A stretch of DNA of 56,828 nt from Natronobiforma cellulositropha (GTDB lineage: Archaea > Halobacteriota > Halobacteria > Halobacteriales > Natrialbaceae): NCBI RefSeq assembly GCF_025629245.1, contig NZ_JANZXN010000058.1, positions 1 through 56,828 on the forward strand. Direction: 5' to 3'. Positions within the stretch are counted from its first letter, which is position 1. Each line of letters begins with the position of its first letter. The notes below the pieces were generated by a model. The model did not search any database. It worked only from the letters and a program-made list of their open reading frames with translations, and was not told the DNA's origin. Below are positions 16,417 to 23,704 of the stretch, piece by piece. Position numbers and translations under genes: made by a program.

Positions 16417-17999
16417 GCGGGGGACCCGCCGGCTCGTTCGAGTGGCCGACGACGGATCTGCTCACCCACCGCGCGCAGACCACCCCCGAGCGGACGGCGC
16501 TCGTCGACGCCGACACCGGCGAGACGTGGACCTACCGCGACTTCGACGCCCTCGCGTGGCAACTCGCCGACGCGTTCGAGGCGACGCGGACGCGTCCCGC
16601 ATCCGATCCAACCGGTGACGACACCCCGTCCCGCATCGCCGTGCTCCTCGAGACGCGCGTCGAGTACGCCGCCTCGCTCTTCGCCGGCGAGCGCTGTGGT
16701 CTCGAGACCGTCCTCCTCCACACCCGCGAGACGGCCGCCGAACTCCGGGCGAAACTCGAGCGGACGAGCCCCGAACTGCTCGTCTGCGGGACCGAGACGG
16801 AGGCGCTGGCGCTCGAGGTTGCGCCCTGTCCGATCCTCTCGCTCGACGCCCCGGTGAGCGACGAGGTCCACGGCCTGTCTTCTGTTGGCGGCGAAGACCG
16901 TCCGTCCGGCCGCCGTAACCCGCCCGAAGTCGACCTCGACCGATCGCATCTCGTCGTCTTCACCTCGGGGACCTCGAGCGAGCCGAAAGGGGTCCGACTC
17001 ACGCCGCGGAACCTGCTCGCGAGCGCGAGCGCGTCGGCGCTCCGTCTGGGCGTGCTCCCCGGCGACCGGTGGCTCAGCCCCCTGCCGATGTACCACGTCG
17101 GTGGCCTCGCGCCGGTCGTCCGCTCGACGCTCTACGGGACGACGGCGGTGATCCAGCGCGAGTTCGACCCTGTGGAGACCGCGCGGGCGCTCGCCCGAAC
17201 CGACTGCACCGGCGTCTCGCTCGTGCCGACGATGCTCGAGCGCCTGCTCGAGACCGGCTGGGAACCCGAACCCCCGCTCCGGTTCGTCCTCCTCGGTGGT
17301 GCGCCCGCCTCGGTGGACGTGCTCGAGCGCGCGCTCGAGGCGGGCGTCCCCGTCCACCCGACGTTCGGAATGACCGAGACGGCCTCGCAGGTAGCGACCG
17401 CAACGCCGGCGCAGGTGGCCGAGACGCCGGGCACGGTGGGCCAGCCACTCGTCTGTACGACCGTCTCGATCCTCGCCGAACGGAGGGATGGCTACGCACC
17501 CGTCGGCCCGGGTGAGCGCGGCGAACTCGTGGTGTCGGGACCGACGGTCACGCCGGGCTACCTCGACGACGAGGTGACCGACGCGGCGTTCAGCGAGTGG
17601 GGCTTTCACACCGGCGACGTCGGCTACCGCGACGAGCACGGACGCCTCTGGATGTGCGGGCGGCGAACCGACCGGATCGTCACCGGCGGCGAGAACGTCG
17701 ACCCCGACGAGGTCGCGGCCGTACTCGAGTCTCACCCACAGGTTCGGTCGGCCGCCGTCGTCGGCCTCGCAGATCCGGAGTGGGGTGAGCGCGTCGGCGC
17801 GCTGCTCGTCACCGGTGCGAGCGAGGGGCCGTCGACCGGGCACGTTCTCGAGCACTGCCGTGAGCGCCTCGCGGGGTTCAAGTGTCCGAAGACGGTCGGG
17901 TTCGCCAGCGAGGTGCCGCGGACGCACTCGGGGACGGTCGACCGCGAGGCGGTTCGCACTCGGCTCGAGTCGGCGGGTGAACCCGTCGGCGACGAGTAA
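16413..17999 (+). CDS. menE: o-Succinylbenzoate-CoA ligase
   Basis: This 528-residue adenylate-forming ligase makes o-succinylbenzoyl-CoA. Core motifs are present: VFTSGTSSEPKGV (P-loop-like A3), PMYHVGGLAP, PTFGMTETASQVA, TGDVGY and GGENVDPDEV. The GTG start at 16413 overlaps the menC stop. The C-terminal A10 motif reads PRTHSGTVDRE, so the Lys normally found in the SGK position, which contacts the phosphate during adenylation, is a Thr here. Either another residue substitutes or this is a lineage feature. Thiolation-domain residues are otherwise in place. Confidence 0.88.
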   Translation: MSGGPAGSFEWPTTDLLTHRAQTTPERTALVDADTGETWTYRDFDALAWQLADAFEATRTRPASDPTGDDTPSRIAVLLETRVEYAASLFAGERCGLETVLLHTRETAAELRAKLERTSPELLVCGTETEALALEVAPCPILSLDAPVSDEVHGLSSVGGEDRPSGRRNPPEVDLDRSHLVVFTSGTSSEPKGVRLTPRNLLASASASALRLGVLPGDRWLSPLPMYHVGGLAPVVRSTLYGTTAVIQREFDPVETARALARTDCTGVSLVPTMLERLLETGWEPEPPLRFVLLGGAPASVDVLERALEAGVPVHPTFGMTETASQVATATPAQVAETPGTVGQPLVCTTVSILAERRDGYAPVGPGERGELVVSGPTVTPGYLDDEVTDAAFSEWGFHTGDVGYRDEHGRLWMCGRRTDRIVTGGENVDPDEVAAVLESHPQVRSAAVVGLADPEWGERVGALLVTGASEGPSTGHVLEHCRERLAGFKCPKTVGFASEVPRTHSGTVDREAVRTRLESAGEPVGDE

Positions 18000-18015
18000 C
18001 GACAGCGCGGTGACT

Positions 18016-18100
18016 TATAGGGTCGGTTGTACCGATGTACCGACCGATCGCAGGCGGTGGATCGCGGTCGAGGGCGCAATGGCGGACAACCGACCCTATA
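18016..18100. repeat. Perfect 15-bp inverted repeat between menE and the NRDE gene
   Basis: TATAGGGTCGGTTGT (18016-18030) is exactly complementary to ACAACCGACCCTATA (18086-18100), with 55 bases between. It lies 17 bases after the menE stop and ends 26 bases before the GTG of the next gene. A large stem-loop (terminator or small RNA), a paired regulator site, or the ends of a tiny mobile element are possible explanations. No coding sequence lies inside. Confidence 0.6.
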
Positions 18101-18126
18101 TCCGTCCAGCGGGCGACTGTGCCGGT

Positions 18127-18885
18127 GTGTGCACGCTCGCTCTCGCCTGGCAGGTCTTCCCCGAGACACCGGTCGTCGTCGGTGCGAACCGCGACGAATC
18201 GCTCGAGCGCCCCTCCGAGCCACCGGCGGTGTACCGAACGTCCCCGCGCGTGATTGCCCCGAGCGACGCCCGCGCGGGCGGGACCTGGATCGGCGTGAAC
18301 GAGTCTGGTCTCTTCGTCGGTATTACGAACTTCTGGACCGACGCGGACCTCGCCGGTGAGCGCTCGCGGGGGTTGCTCGTCGGGGACGCCCTCTCGAGTC
18401 GCTCCGCAGACGAGGCGCTCGAGACGGTCACGGCGACGACGAGCGCGTTCGAGTACGAGGGGTTCGTGCTCGTGCTCGCCGACGCGACGGACGCTTACGC
18501 GCTGGTCTGGGACGGCACGCTCGAGCGGACGGCGTTCGACCCGGGCGTACACGTGGTCGTCAACGTCGGCTTCGACGACCGGTTCTCGGTGCCGTCGGCT
18601 CGCGCGGAGGTGGCCCGGGCCCAGGCCGAGAACGCGAGGCGTGTGCGAAATGCACTCACCGGGGCGGCCGATACCGTCCGGGAGTCGGGCGGCGGGAGTG
18701 ACGCGTGGCTCGAGCGGGCGGCGAGCGTCCTCGGCGATCACGACTACGGCGTCTGTGTCCACGGCGACGGCTTCGGGACGCGTTCGTCGTCGCTGCTCGC
18801 CGTCGGCACCGAGACGACGTACGCCTTCGCGGACGGGCCACCGTGTCGGACGCCGTACGAGTTCGTCGACGTCGGTCCGTTGTGA
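18127..18885 (+). CDS. NRDE family protein
   Basis: This 252-residue member of the NRDE (Ser/Thr-rich T10 type) family is named for a conserved Asn-Arg-Asp-Glu, seen here as VVVGANRDESLERPSEPP. I chose the GTG at 18127 because it gives MCTLALAWQ, the usual start with Cys at position 2, which in Ntn-like families becomes the N-terminal nucleophile after Met removal. Other signatures are GGTWIGVNESGLFVGITNF and ERSRGLLVGDAL. The biochemical role is not established; a hydrolase of the Ntn type is possible. A long inverted repeat lies just upstream. Confidence 0.85.
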   Translation: MCTLALAWQVFPETPVVVGANRDESLERPSEPPAVYRTSPRVIAPSDARAGGTWIGVNESGLFVGITNFWTDADLAGERSRGLLVGDALSSRSADEALETVTATTSAFEYEGFVLVLADATDAYALVWDGTLERTAFDPGVHVVVNVGFDDRFSVPSARAEVARAQAENARRVRNALTGAADTVRESGGGSDAWLERAASVLGDHDYGVCVHGDGFGTRSSSLLAVGTETTYAFADGPPCRTPYEFVDVGPL

Positions 18886-18943
18886 CAGCCGTCGACAGTC
18901 GGTGGGGCGCGTGTCGACGCCCGTGGCCGGACGGCGAAAGGCA

Positions 18944-18979
18944 CATTTATGCGCAACGCGGTACCATACGGACGTATGG
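18944..18979 (+). promoter_or_regulatory. Promoter with operator-like palindrome before the HTH gene
   Basis: A TATA-like CACATTTATGCG (18944-18955) is followed by the perfect dyad CCATAC-GGAC-GTATGG (18964-18979), and a further GGTATGG lies at 18985-18991. A dyad between the TATA box and the start is the standard place for a repressor. The downstream gene encodes an HTH protein, so autoregulation is likely. Confidence 0.5.
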
Positions 18980-19013
18980 ACGCAGGTATGGCGCGAGCGC
19001 TGGGTACGGATCG

Positions 19014-19376
19014 ATGGTGGTCGCCGTGAGTGTAGCCGAGGCCGAAGCGGGGCTCTCGGACGACGAGTACGCCGGACTCGAACTCGTCCGCGAGACGGGC
19101 GGTATCCACCAGAGCGACTTCTGGAAGGAACTCGACGTCTCCTCGAGGAAGGGGAGTCGTATCGTCGAGTCGCTCGTCGAGAAGAACCTGGTCGAGCGCG
19201 AAGAGACCGTCTACGACGGGCACAACACCTACCACATCACGCCGACCGCTCGCGACCTCGATTTCACGCTGTTGATGGCCGGTGACATGCTCTCGCCGTT
19301 CATCGGCGAAGAAGAAGTCGACCCGAACAGCGACGCCTTCTCGCAGTGGATCATGAACCTGGCGTACCAGGAGTAA
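19014..19376 (+). CDS. Winged-helix transcriptional regulator
   Basis: This 120-residue protein has a helix-turn-helix of the archaeal MarR/Lrp-like winged type: GLELVRETGGIHQSDFWKELDVSSRKGSRIVESLVEKNLVERE (about residues 21-63), followed by a wing (YDGHNTYHITPTARD). The C-terminal acidic segment (SPFIGEEEVDPNSDAFSQWI) resembles haloarchaeal small regulators. Upstream ATGs at 18976 and 18988 are out of frame, so the start is 19014. It probably binds the palindrome upstream. Its regulon is unknown. Confidence 0.75.
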   Translation: MVVAVSVAEAEAGLSDDEYAGLELVRETGGIHQSDFWKELDVSSRKGSRIVESLVEKNLVEREETVYDGHNTYHITPTARDLDFTLLMAGDMLSPFIGEEEVDPNSDAFSQWIMNLAYQE

Positions 19377-19425
19377 GACGCGGGCGGGTTCGGGACGGTT
19401 TTACTGGCAGTACGTCTGTGAGGAG

Positions 19426-19848
19426 CTACGCGCTTCGGCGTTCGACGAGGACGAACGGATCGCGTTCGCGATTGTAGTACGGAACGTCGCCGTCGATGGC
19501 CTCGATGAGCCGTCGGTGGACCTCGCGGGCGGCCCGCCCCTCGTCCGGCTTCAGGTGGTGTAGTCCGCGCATGTCGTGCCAGAAGTCCCCATCGAGCCAG
19601 AGGAGCGTCTCGTCGTTCGACTGGTAGACGATCTCTCCCTGGTCTGTGAGTCCATCGAGGGCGAGCTGTCGACCCGACAGCTGTGCGCGGGCGAGGACGG
19701 CGACGAGCTGGCGTCTCGAGACGGGTGCGTGGAGGGCGACGTCGTCGATGGTCTCGCCGAAGTACTCCTCGACGAGGTCACACGCGCGCGTGAACTCGTC
19801 GAATTCGACCGTGTGGTTCTGTGCAATCTTCATTGGAATCGTACTCAC
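19426..19848 (-). CDS. Hypothetical haloarchaeal protein
   Basis: I do not recognise this 140-residue protein. Two starts are possible: GTG 19848 or ATG 19833 (MKIAQNHTVEF), and the purine-rich GGAGAG is better spaced for the latter. It is acidic at the N-terminus, with an alpha-helical middle (RRQLVAVLARAQLSGRQLAL) and a strand-rich part (GEIVYQSNDETLLWLDGDFWHDM). It ends in helical RAAREVHRRLIEAI. There is no signal peptide or membrane segment. A strong TATA box lies upstream. It stands between the regulator and gatA and is convergent with the former. Confidence 0.6.
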   Translation of the reverse strand: MSTIPMKIAQNHTVEFDEFTRACDLVEEYFGETIDDVALHAPVSRRQLVAVLARAQLSGRQLALDGLTDQGEIVYQSNDETLLWLDGDFWHDMRGLHHLKPDEGRAAREVHRRLIEAIDGDVPYYNRERDPFVLVERRSA

Positions 19849-19889
19849 TCTCCGGTGACAGTCTCCGATTACTCAGCGCTACGACTTCT

Positions 19890-19902
19890 CAATATATATA
19901 GT
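19890..19902 (-). promoter_or_regulatory. TATA box of the hypothetical gene
   Basis: On the minus strand the sequence reads TATATATATTGAG within an AT-rich island, 42-70 bases before the candidate starts at 19848 and 19833. This is a typical archaeal TATA element and allows a short leader. Confidence 0.5.
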
Positions 19903-19934
19903 TGTGTGTAATTGACAGTCGCGGGGCCTGACGC

Positions 19935-21203
19935 TCAGAGCGCACTCGCCGTGCGAACAATCCGCCGTTCGCCGAACGCCGGACCGATGAACTGCACCCC
20001 GACCGGGAGTCCGTTCGTCTCGCCGGCGGGCACGGAGATGGCGGGGAGGTTCGCCAGATTGACCGGAACGGTGTTGGCGTCGGCGAGGTAGAGTTGTAAC
20101 GGATCGTCGAGACTCTCGCCGAGTTCGAACGGCGGGACGGGCATCGTCGGCGAGGCGAGGACGTCCACCTCGTCGAACGCCTCGTCGAAGTCCCGGGTGA
20201 CCCACGCACGGGCGTCCTGTGCCTTCTTGTAGTACTTGTCGTGGTAGCCAGCCGAGAGCGCGTAGGTGCCCAGGAGGATGCGGCGTTTGACCTCGTCGCC
20301 GAAGCCCTCCGCGCGGGTCCGGCCGAACGCGTCGTTCCAGTTGCCGCCCGCGTCGCTCGAGTGGCCGTAGCGGACGCCGTCGAAGCGTGCGAGGTTCGAG
20401 GAGGCTTCGGACATCGCGATCACGTAGTAGGCGGAGACGGCGTGGCCGACCGAGGGGAGGCAGACCTCGCGGGTAGTCGCGCCCGCGCTCTCGAGCGTCT
20501 CGACCGTCTCCTCGAAGGCGTCGATGACGCCCTGGTCGGCACCCTCTAGCAGTTCGGTGGGGATGCCGACCGAGAGACCGTCGACGTCGCCGTCGGCGGC
20601 GTCGGCGTAGGTTCCCTCGCCGTCGGGTGCCTCGCGCGTGGTCGCGTCGCGCTCGTCGGGACCGGCGATCACGTCGAGCAGCGCGGCGGCGTCCTCGACC
20701 GTCTGCGCGAACGGGCCGATCTGCTCGAGGCTGTTGCCGTAGGCGACGAGACCGTAGCGGGAGACGAGACCGTAGGTTGGCTTGATGCCGACGACGCCGC
20801 AGAAGGCGGCGGGACAGCGGATCGAGCCGCCGGTGTCGGAGCCGAGCGCGAGGTCGGCCTCGCCGGCGGCGACGGCGGCGGCGGAGCCACCCGAGGAGCC
20901 ACCGGGGACGTGGCCGGGGGCGGCGGGGTTGTCCGTCGAACCGAAGTGGGAGGTCTCGGTCGTCGTCCCCATGCCGAACTCGTCCATGTTGGTCTTGCCG
21001 ACGATGGTCGCACCGGCCGCCTTGAGGCGCTCGACGACCGTCGCGTCGTACGGTGGAACGTACTCGGCGAGCATCTTCGACCCGCAGGTCGTGCGGACGC
21101 CCGCCGTCGAGATGTTGTCCTTGACGGCGACCGTCCGACCCGAGAGTGGTCCCTCGTCGGTCCCCTCGAGTTCCGTCTCGGTGATGAAGGCGTTTACCGA
21201 CAT
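19935..21203 (-). CDS. gatA: Asp/Glu-tRNA amidotransferase subunit A
   Basis: This 422-residue amidase-signature protein is the glutaminase subunit of GatCAB, which converts Glu-tRNA(Gln) or Asp-tRNA(Asn) to the amidated form. The catalytic Ser-cis-Ser-Lys set is visible: Lys in GRTVAVKDNIS, the GGSSGGSAAAVAAG segment, and Ser in LGSDTGGSIRCPAAFCG. It follows gatC with a single base between the gatC stop and its ATG, so translation is coupled. gatB is not in the window. The length is slightly below bacterial GatA (about 480), as usual for haloarchaea. Confidence 0.93.
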   Translation of the reverse strand: MSVNAFITETELEGTDEGPLSGRTVAVKDNISTAGVRTTCGSKMLAEYVPPYDATVVERLKAAGATIVGKTNMDEFGMGTTTETSHFGSTDNPAAPGHVPGGSSGGSAAAVAAGEADLALGSDTGGSIRCPAAFCGVVGIKPTYGLVSRYGLVAYGNSLEQIGPFAQTVEDAAALLDVIAGPDERDATTREAPDGEGTYADAADGDVDGLSVGIPTELLEGADQGVIDAFEETVETLESAGATTREVCLPSVGHAVSAYYVIAMSEASSNLARFDGVRYGHSSDAGGNWNDAFGRTRAEGFGDEVKRRILLGTYALSAGYHDKYYKKAQDARAWVTRDFDEAFDEVDVLASPTMPVPPFELGESLDDPLQLYLADANTVPVNLANLPAISVPAGETNGLPVGVQFIGPAFGERRIVRTASAL

Positions 21204-21204
21204 C

Positions 21205-21489
21205 TCAGGAGACGTTCGGGCCCTTGAAGAACCCGTCTTCGGTGTCGGCGGCGTTCTCGAGTGCGGCGTCGGTCTCGAGGCACTCGCGTGGTTCGTCGGG
21301 ACGCATCACGTTCGTCAGGTCGGCGTCGTGGTCGACTTCCGGGACCTCGTCGAGTCGCTCGAAGTAGGTGAGGATGTCCTCGAACTGCTCGGCGAATCGG
21401 CCGACTTCGTCGTCTGCGAGGTCGACCCGGGCGAGTGATGCGACGTGGCGCACCTCCTCGGCGTCGACCGCTGTCGTCCGCTCAGTCAT
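21205..21489 (-). CDS. gatC: Asp/Glu-tRNA amidotransferase subunit C
   Basis: This 94-residue GatC stabilises the GatAB amidotransferase. The family pattern VRHVASLARVDLADDEVGRFAEQFEDILTYFERLDEVP is present, and the C-terminal belt region ends near DGFFKGPNVS. I chose ATG 21489 rather than 21501 because MTERTTAV gives the usual short lead before the first helix. It is the first gene of the gatC-gatA pair. Confidence 0.92.
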   Translation of the reverse strand: MTERTTAVDAEEVRHVASLARVDLADDEVGRFAEQFEDILTYFERLDEVPEVDHDADLTNVMRPDEPRECLETDAALENAADTEDGFFKGPNVS

Positions 21490-21649
21490 GCCCGAACGCA
21501 CTCACTTGCCGGGAGTAAGGGTTTCGATGTGGGTGTGAGTCGTCTCGAGCGCCGGCGACCACTCGTGCTGGTGTGGCTGTCGGTTGAGACGTGATTTCAG
21601 TGAGTTCGAGACTCGCTCGAGTGTTCGCCAACCCACATATTGTTCGATA

Positions 21650-21756
21650 CCTTTACGAAAAATTCATGTAGATGTTAAACTAAGCTAAGGTGTGTACAGG
21701 GTCATGATTTCTCCGGAGGAGTGTCGAACGAACTCGGCACACTCCGGGATGTACAC
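21650..21756 (+). promoter_or_regulatory. Promoter and structured leader of the first cellulase gene
   Basis: A TATA-like TTTACGAAAAATTC lies at about 21651-21664. Downstream is a nested stem. Outer arms are GTGTACA (21692-21698) and TGTACAC (21750-21756). Inner arms are CCGG plus AGTGT (21713-21716, 21720-21724) pairing with ACACTCCGG (21739-21747), with a 3-base bulge. If transcription starts about 26 bases after the TATA box, the whole structure sits in the 5' leader, 34 bases before the ATG at 21790. Confidence 0.45.
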
Positions 21757-21789
21757 GACTAGCACTCCCAGTGAGTGTTTCAACTAACC

Positions 21790-23418
21790 ATGAGACAGAG
21801 GACGACATCCGAACGAGGAGCACAGTCTACGAGCGACCGGTTCGACGTCGGCGAGGCGTCCCGTCGTGACTTTTTGAAAGCCGCGGGTGTCGGGGCCGGT
21901 GCGTTGGCACTCGGCGTCTCGGCGAGCACCACCGCCGCGGCCGAACCCCAGATCTCGACGCCGTGGCTCCACGTCGACGGCAACCTCGTCAAAGACGAGG
22001 ACGGGAACACGGTCAAACTGCGCGGGCTGAACATCGCCGACCCGAAGCGGATGAACACCGAGGCGGCGGCGATGGGCAAGACCGCAGAGCAGGCGGTCGA
22101 CATGCTGACCGACCAGGACGAGGGCTGGTACCCGCGCGTGATCCGTATCCCCGTCCAGCCACAGGACATCGCCGAACTGATGCCCGGCCACATCGCCGGC
22201 CCATCCGATCCGATCGCCTTCACCGAGGCGGAACTGCTCGAGTACCTGGAGACGCACCTCGACCCAGTCATCGAGCAGTGTCGCCAGCGCGGCGTCTACG
22301 CCATCGTCGACTTCCACCGCCACTGGACCGGCGGCGACGGCTGGACTGGCGACTGGGACGACCCTCAGTACCAGGACGCCCTGTTCGAGGAGGTCGACAT
22401 GTTCTGGGACATCGTCGCCCCCAGATACGCAGATCAGTCACACGTCCTCTACGAGGTCTACAACGAGCCAACGACGCCCGGAATCTGGGGTACGCCAGAC
22501 GGCGGCGAACACGACAACTGGACGAACATCTGGCTCGAGTGGAAGGAGTTCTCCCAGCCGTGGGTCGACACCATCCGCGAGCACGCCGACAACATCGTGA
22601 TCATCGGCTCGCCGAGCTGGACGCAGAGTCCGGAAGGTGCACTCGTCGAACCGTACGAGGGTGAAAACCTCGCCTACGCCTACCACATCTACCCCGGTCA
22701 CACGGTGAGCGGAACCGACGACTGGGCCGGTCCTGGCCCGAACGGCGAGGGTGTCAACCACGTCTACGAGGAGTTCCCCCTGTTCGTCACCGAGTTCGGT
22801 TGGGACGACCTCAACGTGGTCGACCACGGCCACGATACCGCCCAGTACCTCGCGGGGACGACCTCCGAGTTCGGCGAACCGTTCATGGACTTCCTCGAGT
22901 CGAGCGACGCCATCAGCTGGACGGCGTGGTGTGCTCACCCGACGTGGCTCCCCGCGATGTTCTCCCGGCCGTTCCTCCCCGAGGACGCACCGGACGAACC
23001 CTACGACAACCCGTACGAAGACCCCATTCCGGAGTACTGTGAAGATCTCCCCTGTGAGTGGGACCTCCTCGGCGTCGACGACGGCGACTACGACGCCCAC
23101 ATGGGCGGCTACATCAAGGACGTCCTCGAGGAGTACAAAGACGACCTGATCCCCGGTGCGGAGACGCCTGGGAGCGGCAACGGTGACGACCCATCCGGTC
23201 TCGACGTCAACGGTGACGGCAACGACGCCCAGGACCTCACCGGTGACGGTCTCTACGAGGACATCACCGGCGACGGTAACCTCGGCTTCAACGACGTCGT
23301 GACGTTCTTCGAAGAGCACAACGGCGACGTCGTCCAGTCGAACGTCGAGTACTTCGACTTCTCGGGCAACGGCAGCGTCGGCTTCAACGACGTCGTCTCG
23401 CTGTTCGAGCGTCTGTAA
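21790..23418 (+). CDS. GH5 endoglucanase with dockerin-like module (first of six)
   Basis: The protein has 542 residues: a Tat leader (SRRDFLK at 24-30), a GH5 barrel (about 56-450) and a dockerin-like module (470-542). The catalytic acid/base is Glu226 in YEVYNEPT and the nucleophile is Glu335 in FVTEFGW; the barrel opens with WLHVDGNLVKDEDGNTVKLRGLN. The C-terminal module has calcium loops of the DxTxDG...D type. It should cleave beta-1,4-glucan outside the membrane; cellulase versus mannanase cannot be settled without more data. ATG 21790 is preferred over GTG 21775. It is the first gene of the locus, has its own leader, and its closest relative is the gene at 32452. Confidence 0.9.
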   Translation: MRQRTTSERGAQSTSDRFDVGEASRRDFLKAAGVGAGALALGVSASTTAAAEPQISTPWLHVDGNLVKDEDGNTVKLRGLNIADPKRMNTEAAAMGKTAEQAVDMLTDQDEGWYPRVIRIPVQPQDIAELMPGHIAGPSDPIAFTEAELLEYLETHLDPVIEQCRQRGVYAIVDFHRHWTGGDGWTGDWDDPQYQDALFEEVDMFWDIVAPRYADQSHVLYEVYNEPTTPGIWGTPDGGEHDNWTNIWLEWKEFSQPWVDTIREHADNIVIIGSPSWTQSPEGALVEPYEGENLAYAYHIYPGHTVSGTDDWAGPGPNGEGVNHVYEEFPLFVTEFGWDDLNVVDHGHDTAQYLAGTTSEFGEPFMDFLESSDAISWTAWCAHPTWLPAMFSRPFLPEDAPDEPYDNPYEDPIPEYCEDLPCEWDLLGVDDGDYDAHMGGYIKDVLEEYKDDLIPGAETPGSGNGDDPSGLDVNGDGNDAQDLTGDGLYEDITGDGNLGFNDVVTFFEEHNGDVVQSNVEYFDFSGNGSVGFNDVVSLFERL

Positions 23419-23468
23419 GACGCTCGAGCTTACGAGACTCCCGTCTCGGAGTGTTCGAGATGCTCTAA
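23406..23468 (+). repeat. Stop-codon hairpin with one echo copy (50-base period)
   Basis: CGAGCGTC (23406-23413) pairs perfectly with GACGCTCG (23419-23426), and the loop TGTAA contains the gene's stop codon. A second stem, CGAGAC/GTCTCG, follows at 23433-23448. The piece GTGTTCGAGATGCTCTAA at 23451-23468 repeats the gene end (Val-Phe-Glu-Met-Leu-stop) exactly 50 bases after the corresponding true end, in another frame. The structure may act as terminator or mRNA stabiliser. Confidence 0.75.
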
Positions 23469-23704
23469 CGTCAGAACCGATCCTCACCACTTCTTTCGTT
23501 GGTCTCGTACCGGCCGGCAGACGGCGCTGTGAGACGCCGTCGACAGTCGGAAATCCATTCCTCGTCTCCAGTCGTCCGGCACGCATATTTGCGTCATTCT
23601 AGCAGTAATAATAATAGTGTACTAGTTCGAACTGAGTCCAGGGCCACGGTGTGATTCTCCCCCACCACTCGCTACCGCAACCCGGGGAGACGGCAAGAGT
23701 ACCC

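Noticed and set aside
16026-17927. Minus-strand frame of 633 codons opposite menC and menE
   Set aside because: It is a shadow of GC-rich coding sequence with Arg/Asp/Val-biased composition and no motifs; the plus-strand genes are unambiguous.
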